Assembly: GCA_019749875.1 (NCBI GenBank)
Contig: JAIEPK010000554.1
Coordinates: forward strand, 1 to 36,388
Reading direction: 5' to 3'
DNA length: 36,388 nucleotides
Source: Candidatus Binatia bacterium
Lineage (GTDB): Bacteria; Desulfobacterota; Binatia; UBA12015
In this document: in pieces, positions 7,951-15,251 of the stretch
Position numbering within the stretch: the stretch's first letter is position 1
Layout: the number at the start of each line of letters is the position of its first letter
Position numbers and translations under genes: made by a program
Notes under the pieces: generated by a model
Database searches by the model: none
The model's input: only the letters and a program-made list of their open reading frames with translations
What the model was told of the DNA's origin: nothing

Positions 7951-9330
7951 GTGGCCGGAATTTTGGGAAAGACCACCGAGCTGCGGTCGGTGGCGTTGCT
8001 GGTTGCGCTCCTCGCCGCTTCGTCGGGCTGCAAAGGCAGCCGGGTCGAGCAGGCGCCGACCGACGTCCTGCTGCTCGTGGTGGACACGCTGCGCGCCGAT
8101 CACCTGAGCCTGTACGGCTATTCCCGCGACACGAGCCCTGCCTTGAACCGTCTTGCGGCCGACGCGGTCGTCTTCGAGCGCGCGCACAGCCAGGCGCCGT
8201 GTACGTTCCCGTCGATGAACTCCCTCCTGACGTCGCGCTTCCCGCTCGAGTTCATCGGGCAAGGGAAGGGCAATCTCGCCATCCCGGACGGCATCCCGAC
8301 GCTCGCGAGCGTCCTCCGTGAGCACGGCCTCGCGACGTTCGCCGCATCGGCCAGCGAGGTGGTGCGTGCGACGCCGTCGCGCCACAATCGCGTCGGCGGT
8401 TACCAGCGCGGCTTCGACGTCTTCGACGAGGGCTGCGTCGGGCAGCCGGCGTCGTGTCTGAACGCGCGCGGCCGCGGGTTCCTCGATGAGGGGCCCGCGC
8501 CATTCTTCATCTACCTGCACTTCATGGAGCCGCACTCACCGTACCAGCCGCCGCCGGAGCATCGGCGGCGCTTCGCCGGGCCCTACGCGGGCAATGCGCT
8601 GATCGCAGCAGGGATGCCGACCCCGATCGAGGATCTGGTCTACAAGCAAGGGCGTCCCGACCTGGTCTCCGCCGCGGACGTAGTGCACCTGCGCGATCTC
8701 TACGACGAGGAGATCTCCTACTTCGACGAGCAGCTGGACGACCTGTTTCGTCTGCTACGCGAGCGCAAGCTGCTCGACTCGACGATCGTGATCCTGGCCG
8801 CCGATCACGGCGAGTCGTTCGACGAGCACGGCTCGTATACGCACTGCCGGACGATCTACGACAGCGAGACCCACACGCCGCTGCTGATGTGGATCCCCGG
8901 GGTCAGCGGACGGCGGGTCGCGGCGCCGGCCGAGAACCTCGACATTCTGCCGACCGTCGTCGACTACCTCGGATTCGCTCCTCCTGCCGGCGTGCGCGGA
9001 CGAAGCGTGCGTCCCGTCGTCGAGGGACGACCCGAGGAGCCGCCCCGGGTCGCGCGCAGCTTCCACAAGCAGATGCGTTCGATCAACGACGAGCGCTACC
9101 GCGTGATGCTCGACGTGACGAGCGGCTGGACGGCCGCCTTCGATCGCGCGTCGGATCCGGCGGAGACGATCGATCTTCTCGCGACGTCGCGACCGCCGCA
9201 GCCGGTGGTCGCGCTGCGCGCGCGACTGCTCGCGTCGGTCGCGGAGATCGAGGGCAACCGCGTGCTGCAGAACGTCCGTGCCGGCGAGCGGGTCGAAGAG
9301 AGCCTGCGCTCGCTGGGCTACCTGCAGTGA
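7951..9330 (+). CDS. Sulfatase-family (alkaline phosphatase superfamily) hydrolase, probable lipoprotein
   Basis: A 459-residue exported hydrolase. The N-terminal hydrophobic run ends LLAASSGCKG, a weak lipobox with Cys at 27. DVLLLVVDTLRADHLSLYGY (38-57) supplies the first metal-binding Asp, and ILAADHGESFDEHG with THCRTIYDSETHTPLLMWIPG supplies the late metal ligands of the fold. At the nucleophile position the sequence is PCTFPSMNS: Thr85, not the C/S-x-P-x-R formylglycine motif. It is therefore more likely a phosphodiesterase, phosphotransferase or non-formylglycine sulfatase-like enzyme. GTG 7951 is the first start; a TTG at 7963 is possible. The true substrate is not predictable. It is the last gene before a C-rich non-coding tract. 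Confidence 0.85.
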   Translation: MAGILGKTTELRSVALLVALLAASSGCKGSRVEQAPTDVLLLVVDTLRADHLSLYGYSRDTSPALNRLAADAVVFERAHSQAPCTFPSMNSLLTSRFPLEFIGQGKGNLAIPDGIPTLASVLREHGLATFAASASEVVRATPSRHNRVGGYQRGFDVFDEGCVGQPASCLNARGRGFLDEGPAPFFIYLHFMEPHSPYQPPPEHRRRFAGPYAGNALIAAGMPTPIEDLVYKQGRPDLVSAADVVHLRDLYDEEISYFDEQLDDLFRLLRERKLLDSTIVILAADHGESFDEHGSYTHCRTIYDSETHTPLLMWIPGVSGRRVAAPAENLDILPTVVDYLGFAPPAGVRGRSVRPVVEGRPEEPPRVARSFHKQMRSINDERYRVMLDVTSGWTAAFDRASDPAETIDLLATSRPPQPVVALRARLLASVAEIEGNRVLQNVRAGERVEESLRSLGYLQ

Positions 9331-9406
9331 TCTGCGGCCGGACGACGCCGGCGCATGCCAGCGTCGTCGGCCCCCCAGCTTGCTCGATCGCTCGTGTCGA
9401 CAGTGA

Positions 9407-9560
9407 CAGAGAGGTTCCTGGACCACCCCACGCACCCCGGCGTCCACGTCCCCTTCAGAGACCTCTCTGCCGCCTGTCTCGTACGCACCCGAGCGCTCCC
9501 CTCGACCACGTCCCCCACAACCCAGCACCACATCGTCATCCGCCCACAACCACGACGGGG
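9407..9560 (+). terminator. Possible Rho-dependent terminator region of the sulfatase gene
   Basis: Downstream of the stop the transcript would be rich in C and poor in G for about 140 bases, as in rut sites. A hairpin CAGAGAGGT (9407-9415) with ACCTCTCTG (9461-9469), containing an inner TGGAC/GTCCA pair, starts the region. There is no U-tract, so an intrinsic terminator is unlikely. The call is inferred from base composition only. Confidence 0.35.
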
Positions 9561-9586
9561 AGCACTTCGTCCCCGCAGCAAGCGTG

Positions 9587-9651
9587 GTGCCACCTCCGTC
9601 GCCCGTGTTTCCGGGCTTCGGCTCGCCTCCGAGCGGTCCTTTCCGTGGCAC
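9587..9651 (+). other. Candidate three-way-junction RNA leader before the metallopeptidase gene
   Basis: GTGCCAC (9587-9593) pairs exactly with GTGGCAC (9645-9651). Inside lie two further hairpins, GCCCG/CGGGC and TCGG/CCGA, giving a closed stem with two arms 43 bases upstream of the ATG at 9694. A GGGG/CCCC hairpin precedes it at about 9556-9575. No known riboswitch consensus was recognised. Confidence 0.3.
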
Positions 9652-9693
9652 TGCTGGCAAGATTTTGGCGCCCGGCGGTGATACGACCGCGCC

Positions 9694-10119
9694 ATGGGCA
9701 TGCGACGGCACCCTTTCGCACCGCCGCTGCGCGATCCCGAGGCGCGGCAGAGATTTCCCCTGCAGCGCTTCCGCGAGCTGGTCTCCGAGGCGCTCGACTC
9801 GTTGCCGAAGGGCATCTTGCCGTACCTGGAGAACGTCGCGGTGGTGGTCGAGGACGAGCCCAGCGACGAGATCCTGCTGGAGATGGGGCTCGACCCGGAG
9901 CACGACACGCTGTTCGGACTCTATACGGGAACGCCGGTCGACCAGCGCGGCGCCTCACACAACGCCTTGCCTGATCACATCGCGATCTACTATCTCCCGC
10001 TGACCGACGAGTACGCCGACGAGTACCACCTGCGGCGCGAGATCCGCCGTACCGTCGTTCACGAGGTCGGCCATCACTTCGGCTTTTCCGACCAGAGACT
10101 GCGGGAGATGGGCTACTGA
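9694..10119 (+). CDS. Zincin-like metallopeptidase family protein
   Basis: A 141-residue protein of the small zincin-like group (PF06262/DUF1025 type). The decisive motif is HEVGHHFGFSD near the C-terminus (HExxH plus a downstream Asp), with a helical RRTVVHE lead-in. Upstream segments VSEALDSLPKGILPYLENVAVVVEDEPS and LFGLYTGTP match the family layout, and the length is normal. Members are cytoplasmic and of unknown substrate. The start may be ATG 9694 or ATG 9700, two codons apart. The gene stands between the sulfatase gene and glpD, with non-coding gaps on both sides. Confidence 0.85.
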   Translation: MGMRRHPFAPPLRDPEARQRFPLQRFRELVSEALDSLPKGILPYLENVAVVVEDEPSDEILLEMGLDPEHDTLFGLYTGTPVDQRGASHNALPDHIAIYYLPLTDEYADEYHLRREIRRTVVHEVGHHFGFSDQRLREMGY

Positions 10120-10221
10120 CGTGCCCGGCGGCTCGTCGACCACGAGGGATGAAACGGAACGGTGCACGGTGCCTGATCTCGCGTACGCAACGGCTTCGCC
10201 GACCCGAGGCGAGGCAAGGGC

Positions 10222-10236
10222 AGGGGGCTTCTTCTG
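10222..10236 (+). promoter_or_regulatory. Shine-Dalgarno and possible CTG start of glpD
   Basis: AGGGGG (10222-10227) is followed by a CTG at 10234-10236 in frame with glpD. The extra residues would be (M)TFSFETRQRDLDD, which resemble the usual GlpD N-terminal lead. The ATG at 10276 has no comparable site. Confidence 0.4.
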
Positions 10237-10275
10237 ACTTTCTCGTTCGAGACCCGGCAGCGTGACCTCGACGAC

Positions 10276-11769
10276 ATGTCCCGCGCCGAGGTCGAGCTGC
10301 TGGTGATCGGTGGCGGCATCACCGGTGCGGGCATCGCGCGCGACGCGGCGATGCGCGGGCTGCGCACGGCGCTGGTCGAGCGCGGTGACCTCGCTTCCGG
10401 CACCTCGAGCCGCTCCTCGAAGCTGATCCACGGTGGGCTGCGCTATCTGGAGCAGGGCGAGGTCGGCCTCGTCCTCGAAGCGGCCGCCGAGCGTCGCACG
10501 CTGCGCAAGATCGCGACCCACCTCGCGGTACCGGGCCGGATGGCGCTGCCGATCCACGGCCGCACCAGCGCCGGGCTCATGAAGCTGCGCGCCGGTCTGT
10601 GGGCGTACGAGAAGATGGCCCGCATCGCGCCGGAAGAGCGGCACGAGATCTGGAAGCGCGACGACACCCTCGACCACGTGCACGGCCTCGAGCCGCAGAA
10701 CCTGCAGGGCGCCGCGGTCTACACCGAGTACGTGACCGATGACGCGCGCTTGACGCTCGAGACCGTCAAGTCGGCGAAGCGTGCCGGTGCGCTGGTCGCG
10801 ACCTACGCGCCCGCGGTCGGGATCGTCGAGGAGGCGCCCGCGGCGTCGACTGCCGGGGGCACGACGGCGCGCTCGCCGCGGCTCCGCGTGTCGATCAACG
10901 ACGACCTGACCGGACGGCTGCACGAGGTCACGGCACGCGTCGTCGTGAACGCGGCCGGACCGTGGGTCGACGCCGTGCGCGGCCTCGGCGGTGCCGCCGC
11001 ACCGCGCATGCACTTGACCAAGGGCATCCATCTGGTCGTGTCGCGCGAGCGCCTGCCGGTGGACGACATGATCGTCATGCGTGCGGTGGATCGCCGCATG
11101 GTGTTCGTCGTGCCGTACGGCGACATCGTGTGGATCGGAACCACCGACACCGACTACCCGCGTGCCGTCGAGCGTCCGACGATCACGCGCGAGGACGTCG
11201 ACTACCTGCTCGAAGCGACCAACCGCACGTGGCCGGCGGCGCGCATCGGCGACGACGACGTGCGCGGCGCCTGGGCCGGCGTGCGGCCGCTGCTGCACCA
11301 GGAGGGCAAGAAGCCGTCCGAGATCTCGCGTCGCGACGAGATCCTGGTCGAGCCCAACGGGCTCGTCTCGATCGCGGGCGGCAAGCTCACGACCTACCGC
11401 CGCATGGCGGAGCGCGTGGTCGACGCGGTGGTCGAGCGTCTCGGCAACAAGGCCGCGCGGCCGTGCACGACGGGCGACGTCCCGCTCGTCGACGGCGAGA
11501 CGCCCGTGCCGATCGTACGCACGTCGCTGTCCGACGCCGACGTCGCGTACGCGGTCGACGCCGAGTGTGCGGTCTCGATCTGCGACGTGCTCGAGCGGCG
11601 CGCGCGCAGCAACCTGTTCGCGTCCGGCAACGGACTCCCCGACGTCGAGCGCGTCGGCGGCATCCTCGCGCGACGCCTCGGCTGGGACGAGCGTCGCCTC
11701 GCCACCGAGATCGAGCATTACCGTGCGCGCATCGCCGAGGACGTGGCGTGGCGCGCCGCCCGGAGCTGA
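10276..11769 (+). CDS. glpD: Aerobic glycerol-3-phosphate dehydrogenase
   Basis: FAD-dependent, membrane-associated enzyme oxidising sn-glycerol-3-phosphate to dihydroxyacetone phosphate and passing electrons to quinone. The dinucleotide fold is LLVIGGGITGAGIARDAAMRG (about 8-28), followed by the GlpD signature GTSSRSSKLIHGGLRYLEQG. VVNAAGPWVDAV, MVFVVPYGDIVWIGTTDTDY and AGGKLTTYRRMAE are further conserved blocks, and a C-terminal helical domain is present. The 497-residue length is normal. The true start may be the CTG at 10234. The stop lies two bases before the ATG of an AGPS-like gene, so the DHAP it makes may feed that enzyme. Confidence 0.93.
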   Translation: MSRAEVELLVIGGGITGAGIARDAAMRGLRTALVERGDLASGTSSRSSKLIHGGLRYLEQGEVGLVLEAAAERRTLRKIATHLAVPGRMALPIHGRTSAGLMKLRAGLWAYEKMARIAPEERHEIWKRDDTLDHVHGLEPQNLQGAAVYTEYVTDDARLTLETVKSAKRAGALVATYAPAVGIVEEAPAASTAGGTTARSPRLRVSINDDLTGRLHEVTARVVVNAAGPWVDAVRGLGGAAAPRMHLTKGIHLVVSRERLPVDDMIVMRAVDRRMVFVVPYGDIVWIGTTDTDYPRAVERPTITREDVDYLLEATNRTWPAARIGDDDVRGAWAGVRPLLHQEGKKPSEISRRDEILVEPNGLVSIAGGKLTTYRRMAERVVDAVVERLGNKAARPCTTGDVPLVDGETPVPIVRTSLSDADVAYAVDAECAVSICDVLERRARSNLFASGNGLPDVERVGGILARRLGWDERRLATEIEHYRARIAEDVAWRAARS

Positions 11770-11771
11770 GC

Positions 11772-13172
11772 ATGAGCATCGTCGACGCCCTCACGAGCGC
11801 GCTGCCACCGGGCCGCGTCGTCACCGAAGCGAGCGATCGCAAGGCGCACGCACACGACTACTGGGCCCTCGAGGCGATCCGGGACCGCGGACCCGAGCCG
11901 GCACCGTCGCCGCCGTGCGTGGTCTACCCGGAATCGACCGCCGAGGTCGCGGCGGTGCTGAAGATCGCCGACGCGCGGCGCGTACCGGTGGTGCCCTACG
12001 GGCTCGGGTCCGGTGTGTGCGGCGGCGTCCGCCCGGGGAGCGAGGCGATCGTGCTCGACACGCGCCGGATGGCGGCGCTGCTCGACGTGAACGGCGAGGC
12101 GCTCACCGCGCGCGTGCAGGCGGGTCTGAACGGAGCGGAGTGTGAGCGGCTGCTCGACGAGCGCGGCTTCACGCTCGGGCACTTCCCGCAGTCGATCGCG
12201 CTTTCGACCGTCGGCGGATGGGTGTCGACGCGTGCCTCGGGCCAGCTGTCGACGCGCTACGGCAACATCGAGGACATGGTGCTCGCGCTCGAGGTCGTGT
12301 TGCCGGGCGGGCGCGTCGTGCGAACGTTTCCCGCGCCGCGCGCGGCGACCGGTCCGGATCTGCGCCAGCTCTTCCTCGGCGCAGAGGGCACGCTCGGCGT
12401 GGTCACCGAGGTCGCGCTCAAGATCGCGCCCAAGGCGACGTGGCACCAGGGCTTCGCCGCGACGCTCGCGAGCTGGGACGACGGCATCCAGATCAGCCGC
12501 GAGATCCTGCAGGCGGGCTGGCGTCCCGCGGTGCTGCGCCTCTACGACGAGATCGAGGCACAGCGGAACTTCGGGACCTGGGTACAGACCCCGGCGCCGC
12601 TGCTGCTGGTGATGGGCGAGGGCACCGCTGCGATGGCCGCCGCGCTCGAGATCGAGCTCGAGGCTGCGCGCGGTGCCTGCCGTGCACGCGGTGCGAACCT
12701 GCTCGGCGACGAGCCGCTGCAGCACTGGCTGGGACGCCGCAACCACGTGCCGTCGTGGGACCAGCTGCTCGCCGGCGGGCTGGTCGTCGACACCATCGAG
12801 GTCGCGGCGACCTGGGATCGCGTCAAGCAGCTGCACCGCGCGGTGACCGACGCGATCGGCGCCGTGCCCGGGATCATCCAGGCGAGCGGCCACACCTCGC
12901 ACGGCTACACCACGGGCGTGAACATCTACTTCACGTTCATCGGCTCGGCGACCGCACCGGACGAGCAGGAGCGCATCTACCGTCAAGCTTGGTCGGCGGC
13001 GATGGAAGCATCGCTCGCCTCGGGCGCCACCATCGCGCACCACCACGGCATCGGGCGCGTGCGCCGCGAGTATCTCGCGCGCGAGCTCGGCGACGAGGGC
13101 ATCGCGGTGCTGAGGGCCGTGAAGGCGGCGCTGGACCCGAACGGGATCATGAACCCGGGCGTCCTGCTGTAA
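11772..13172 (+). CDS. FAD-binding oxidase related to alkyldihydroxyacetonephosphate synthase
   Basis: A 466-residue flavoprotein of the VAO/PCMH fold. The FAD-binding half contains VPVVPYGLGSGVCGGVRPG, GHFPQSIALSTVGGWVST and STRYGNIEDMVL, the last typical of AGPS. The C-terminal half has GHTSHGYTTGVNIYFTF and AHHHGIGRVRREYL, equivalent to the active-site HHHG region of AGPS, and ends DPNGIMNPGVLL. AGPS swaps the acyl chain of acyl-DHAP for a fatty alcohol, making ether lipids. The tight join to glpD, which makes DHAP, supports a glycerolipid role, but lactate/glycolate-oxidase-like activity is possible. No membrane segment is seen. Confidence 0.82.
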   Translation: MSIVDALTSALPPGRVVTEASDRKAHAHDYWALEAIRDRGPEPAPSPPCVVYPESTAEVAAVLKIADARRVPVVPYGLGSGVCGGVRPGSEAIVLDTRRMAALLDVNGEALTARVQAGLNGAECERLLDERGFTLGHFPQSIALSTVGGWVSTRASGQLSTRYGNIEDMVLALEVVLPGGRVVRTFPAPRAATGPDLRQLFLGAEGTLGVVTEVALKIAPKATWHQGFAATLASWDDGIQISREILQAGWRPAVLRLYDEIEAQRNFGTWVQTPAPLLLVMGEGTAAMAAALEIELEAARGACRARGANLLGDEPLQHWLGRRNHVPSWDQLLAGGLVVDTIEVAATWDRVKQLHRAVTDAIGAVPGIIQASGHTSHGYTTGVNIYFTFIGSATAPDEQERIYRQAWSAAMEASLASGATIAHHHGIGRVRREYLARELGDEGIAVLRAVKAALDPNGIMNPGVLL

Positions 13173-13209
13173 CTGCCGGCACTCGGTCCGGCGCAGCGGA
13201 AGTGCGGGG

Positions 13210-14403
13210 ATGTCGACGGGTCCGCCGCTTCGGATGGGGGAACCGCACCCTGCGGCAGCGCAGCTGCGGTCGTGCACCGAGGCCTACCTGGCCGCGATCG
13301 CGGCACGCGGCGTCGACGCCTTCCTCGCCAACGGGCGCGGTCTCGCGATGGTCCTCCGGCCGGCCGGCGGGCGAACGGTGCCGCTGCTCGTCAGCGACGG
13401 TCGGCCCGGCAAGCCGGCGATCGCGTCGCCGACCGCGCACCACCTCGGCTATCCGTCGCACGAGATCGGCCGCGCGCAGGGGCGCATCGCGCGCCTCGCC
13501 CTGCGGGCGGCGACGCGACCGGTCGAGGCGGTGCTGCGGCTGACCGCGTTCGACCGCGTCGTGTTCGTCAATCACTGGTTGTTCCCATCGGCGCCGCCGT
13601 TGCCCGCCGCGCGCGACCAGCTCGCTCGGCTGCTCGAATCGGTCGTTCGCGACTGGCCGGACCACGCCGTGGTCGTGCCGGGTGTCGTCCCCGCGCTGTC
13701 GGCGGAGCTGCTGCGGGTCTTGGTCGACCTGGGCGGCCGCGCGGTGCCGAGCCGCGTCGTCCACCTGCAGCGACCCGGGCGCTCGTTCCGCGGCGGGCGG
13801 ATGCGCAGCGTCCGGCACAATCGCAACGCGGACTTCGCCGTGTACGCGCGCCATGCGCCGCGCGCCACGAGCAACGCGTTCTTCCTCGCGGAGCAGGCCG
13901 AACGGATCGCCGAGCTCTACCGACAGCTCTACCTCGAACGGCACCCGGCGTGGCTCAACCCGCAGCTGACGCCGGCCTTCTTCCGCCTGCTGATCCAGTC
14001 GGGCGCGTTCGAGGTGTGCGGTTGGACCGACGACGGGGGCCGACTGGTCGCCTTCAACGTGCGCCTGATCGGCGACGGCGTGATCTGGTGGACCGTCGGC
14101 GGCTACGACACCACGCTGCCGCGGTCGCGGGGGCTGTACCGTCTGATCTCGACCGACGACGTGGCCGCGGTCGAAGAGCGCGGGCTGCTGCTCAACCAGG
14201 GCGCCGGCAACGGCGACTTCAAGAGACGCCGCGGCGCGGAGCCCGCGGCCGAGTTCGAGGTGGTGTTCGACCGCCACCTCGCGCCGCAACGTCGCCTCCC
14301 CTGGCAGCTGTTGGAGCGCGCGCGTCGCTGGAGGGTCGGGCGTGCGACGGTGCTGCGGCTCGACGCGGCGTACGACCGCGTGCCGCCGGGGGATGGCGCT
14401 TGA
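13210..14403 (+). CDS. GNAT/FemAB-like (BioF2-type) acyltransferase, putative
   Basis: A 397-residue protein. The C-terminal half looks like the GNAT-type domain of FemAB/BioF2-like proteins: FFRLLIQSGAFEVCGWTDDG, LVAFNVRLIGDGVIWWTVGG and LNQGAGNGDFKRRRGAE form the strand-turn-helix pattern expected for acyl-CoA or aminoacyl donors. The N-terminal half (GRGLAMVLRPAGGRTVPLLV and the HLGYPSHEIGR region) resembles the degenerate first GNAT copy. It follows the AGPS-like gene by 37 bases and overlaps the start of the formyltransferase-like gene, so all may be one transcript. A role as acyltransferase in lipid or glycan modification is inference; the exact family is uncertain. Confidence 0.6.
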   Translation: MSTGPPLRMGEPHPAAAQLRSCTEAYLAAIAARGVDAFLANGRGLAMVLRPAGGRTVPLLVSDGRPGKPAIASPTAHHLGYPSHEIGRAQGRIARLALRAATRPVEAVLRLTAFDRVVFVNHWLFPSAPPLPAARDQLARLLESVVRDWPDHAVVVPGVVPALSAELLRVLVDLGGRAVPSRVVHLQRPGRSFRGGRMRSVRHNRNADFAVYARHAPRATSNAFFLAEQAERIAELYRQLYLERHPAWLNPQLTPAFFRLLIQSGAFEVCGWTDDGGRLVAFNVRLIGDGVIWWTVGGYDTTLPRSRGLYRLISTDDVAAVEERGLLLNQGAGNGDFKRRRGAEPAAEFEVVFDRHLAPQRRLPWQLLERARRWRVGRATVLRLDAAYDRVPPGDGA

Positions 14404-15206
14404 CGGCCAGGATCGTCGTCATCACCTCCTCGGTGGGCTTGATCGAGGGGTTCGTGCGCGACCGACGGCTCCAGCGGCGGATCGGCATCGAGGTCCCGCT
14501 GCTCGTCCGGACCCACCCTTCGATGCAGCCGCTCGACCGCCTGCGCGATCTGCGACACGCCATCGAGCGTCGTGCGCGCATGACGGGTCGCTCGCGGGTC
14601 GCGCATCTGGTCGAGCACTTCGCCTGGCGCGCGATCCACCGGGCGGCGTTTCCGCACGTCGCGACGGCGCTGTCCGCGCCGGTGCCGTGGCTCACCGTGA
14701 TCGACGCCCTGGCCACGCACGATCCGTCGGTGCCGCGCGCGCTCGCCGGCGTGCGTGCCGACCTCGCCGTGGTGTTCGGGGGAGATCCGATCCCGCCGCG
14801 CATGCTCGACCGCATGGGCGTCCCGCTGCTGAACGTCCATGCCAGCGATCCGTCGTTCTGTCGCGGGATGCCGCCGGTGTTCTGGGAGGTCCATGCGGGG
14901 CTCGAGTGCTTGACGCTCACGCTGCACGAGATCGTGGCGCGCCTCGACGCGGGTGCGGTGGTCGCGCAGCGCACGATGCCGATCGCCTGGCGACGGACGC
15001 TGGTCGAGACGCTGCGCGCGACCCGTGACCGGATGGCGCTCGAGCTGCCGTCGCTCCTCGGCGATGGCATCGGGCGTGTCGTCGCCGGCGAGGCACGAGC
15101 GTGGAGCGTTCCACCGGGCCCGTTGCGCACGTTGCCGACGCTCCGTGCGATCGCCGGCGCGGAGCGCCGCTGCAGGCGCCGCTGGCGCGCGCACGGACCC
15201 GGCTGA
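14400..15206 (+). CDS. Formyltransferase-fold protein (Fmt/GART N-domain like)
   Basis: A 268-residue protein. VRADLAVVFGGDPIPPRMLD, then GVPLLNVHASDPSFCRGMPPVFWEV and LTLHEIVARLDAGAVVAQRTMPI, form the Rossmann-type formyl_trans_N core: the N-x-H pair (NVH) and the DAGAVV Asp occupy the catalytic positions that use 10-formyl-tetrahydrofolate. It lacks the C-terminal tRNA-binding domain of Fmt, so it more likely formylates an amino-sugar or lipid substrate than Met-tRNA. The N-terminal 110 residues are unusual and Arg-rich. The TTG start at 14400 overlaps the upstream stop (TTGA) and has GGGGGA six bases upstream, suggesting translational coupling. Confidence 0.75.
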   Translation: MTARIVVITSSVGLIEGFVRDRRLQRRIGIEVPLLVRTHPSMQPLDRLRDLRHAIERRARMTGRSRVAHLVEHFAWRAIHRAAFPHVATALSAPVPWLTVIDALATHDPSVPRALAGVRADLAVVFGGDPIPPRMLDRMGVPLLNVHASDPSFCRGMPPVFWEVHAGLECLTLTLHEIVARLDAGAVVAQRTMPIAWRRTLVETLRATRDRMALELPSLLGDGIGRVVAGEARAWSVPPGPLRTLPTLRAIAGAERRCRRRWRAHGPG

Positions 15207-15251
15207 GCGGACGAGCGGGCCGACGGCTCCGGGCGAGGCGCGCGCAGCGCG

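Larger units (their letters stand above)
9331..9693. other. 363-bp intergenic region with C-rich tract and fold-back sequences
   Basis: No gene is supported here. The plus strand is C-rich and G-poor (32 C and 8 G in 9491-9550), followed by a set of complementary arms described separately. It separates the sulfatase gene from the metallopeptidase gene. Confidence 0.7.
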
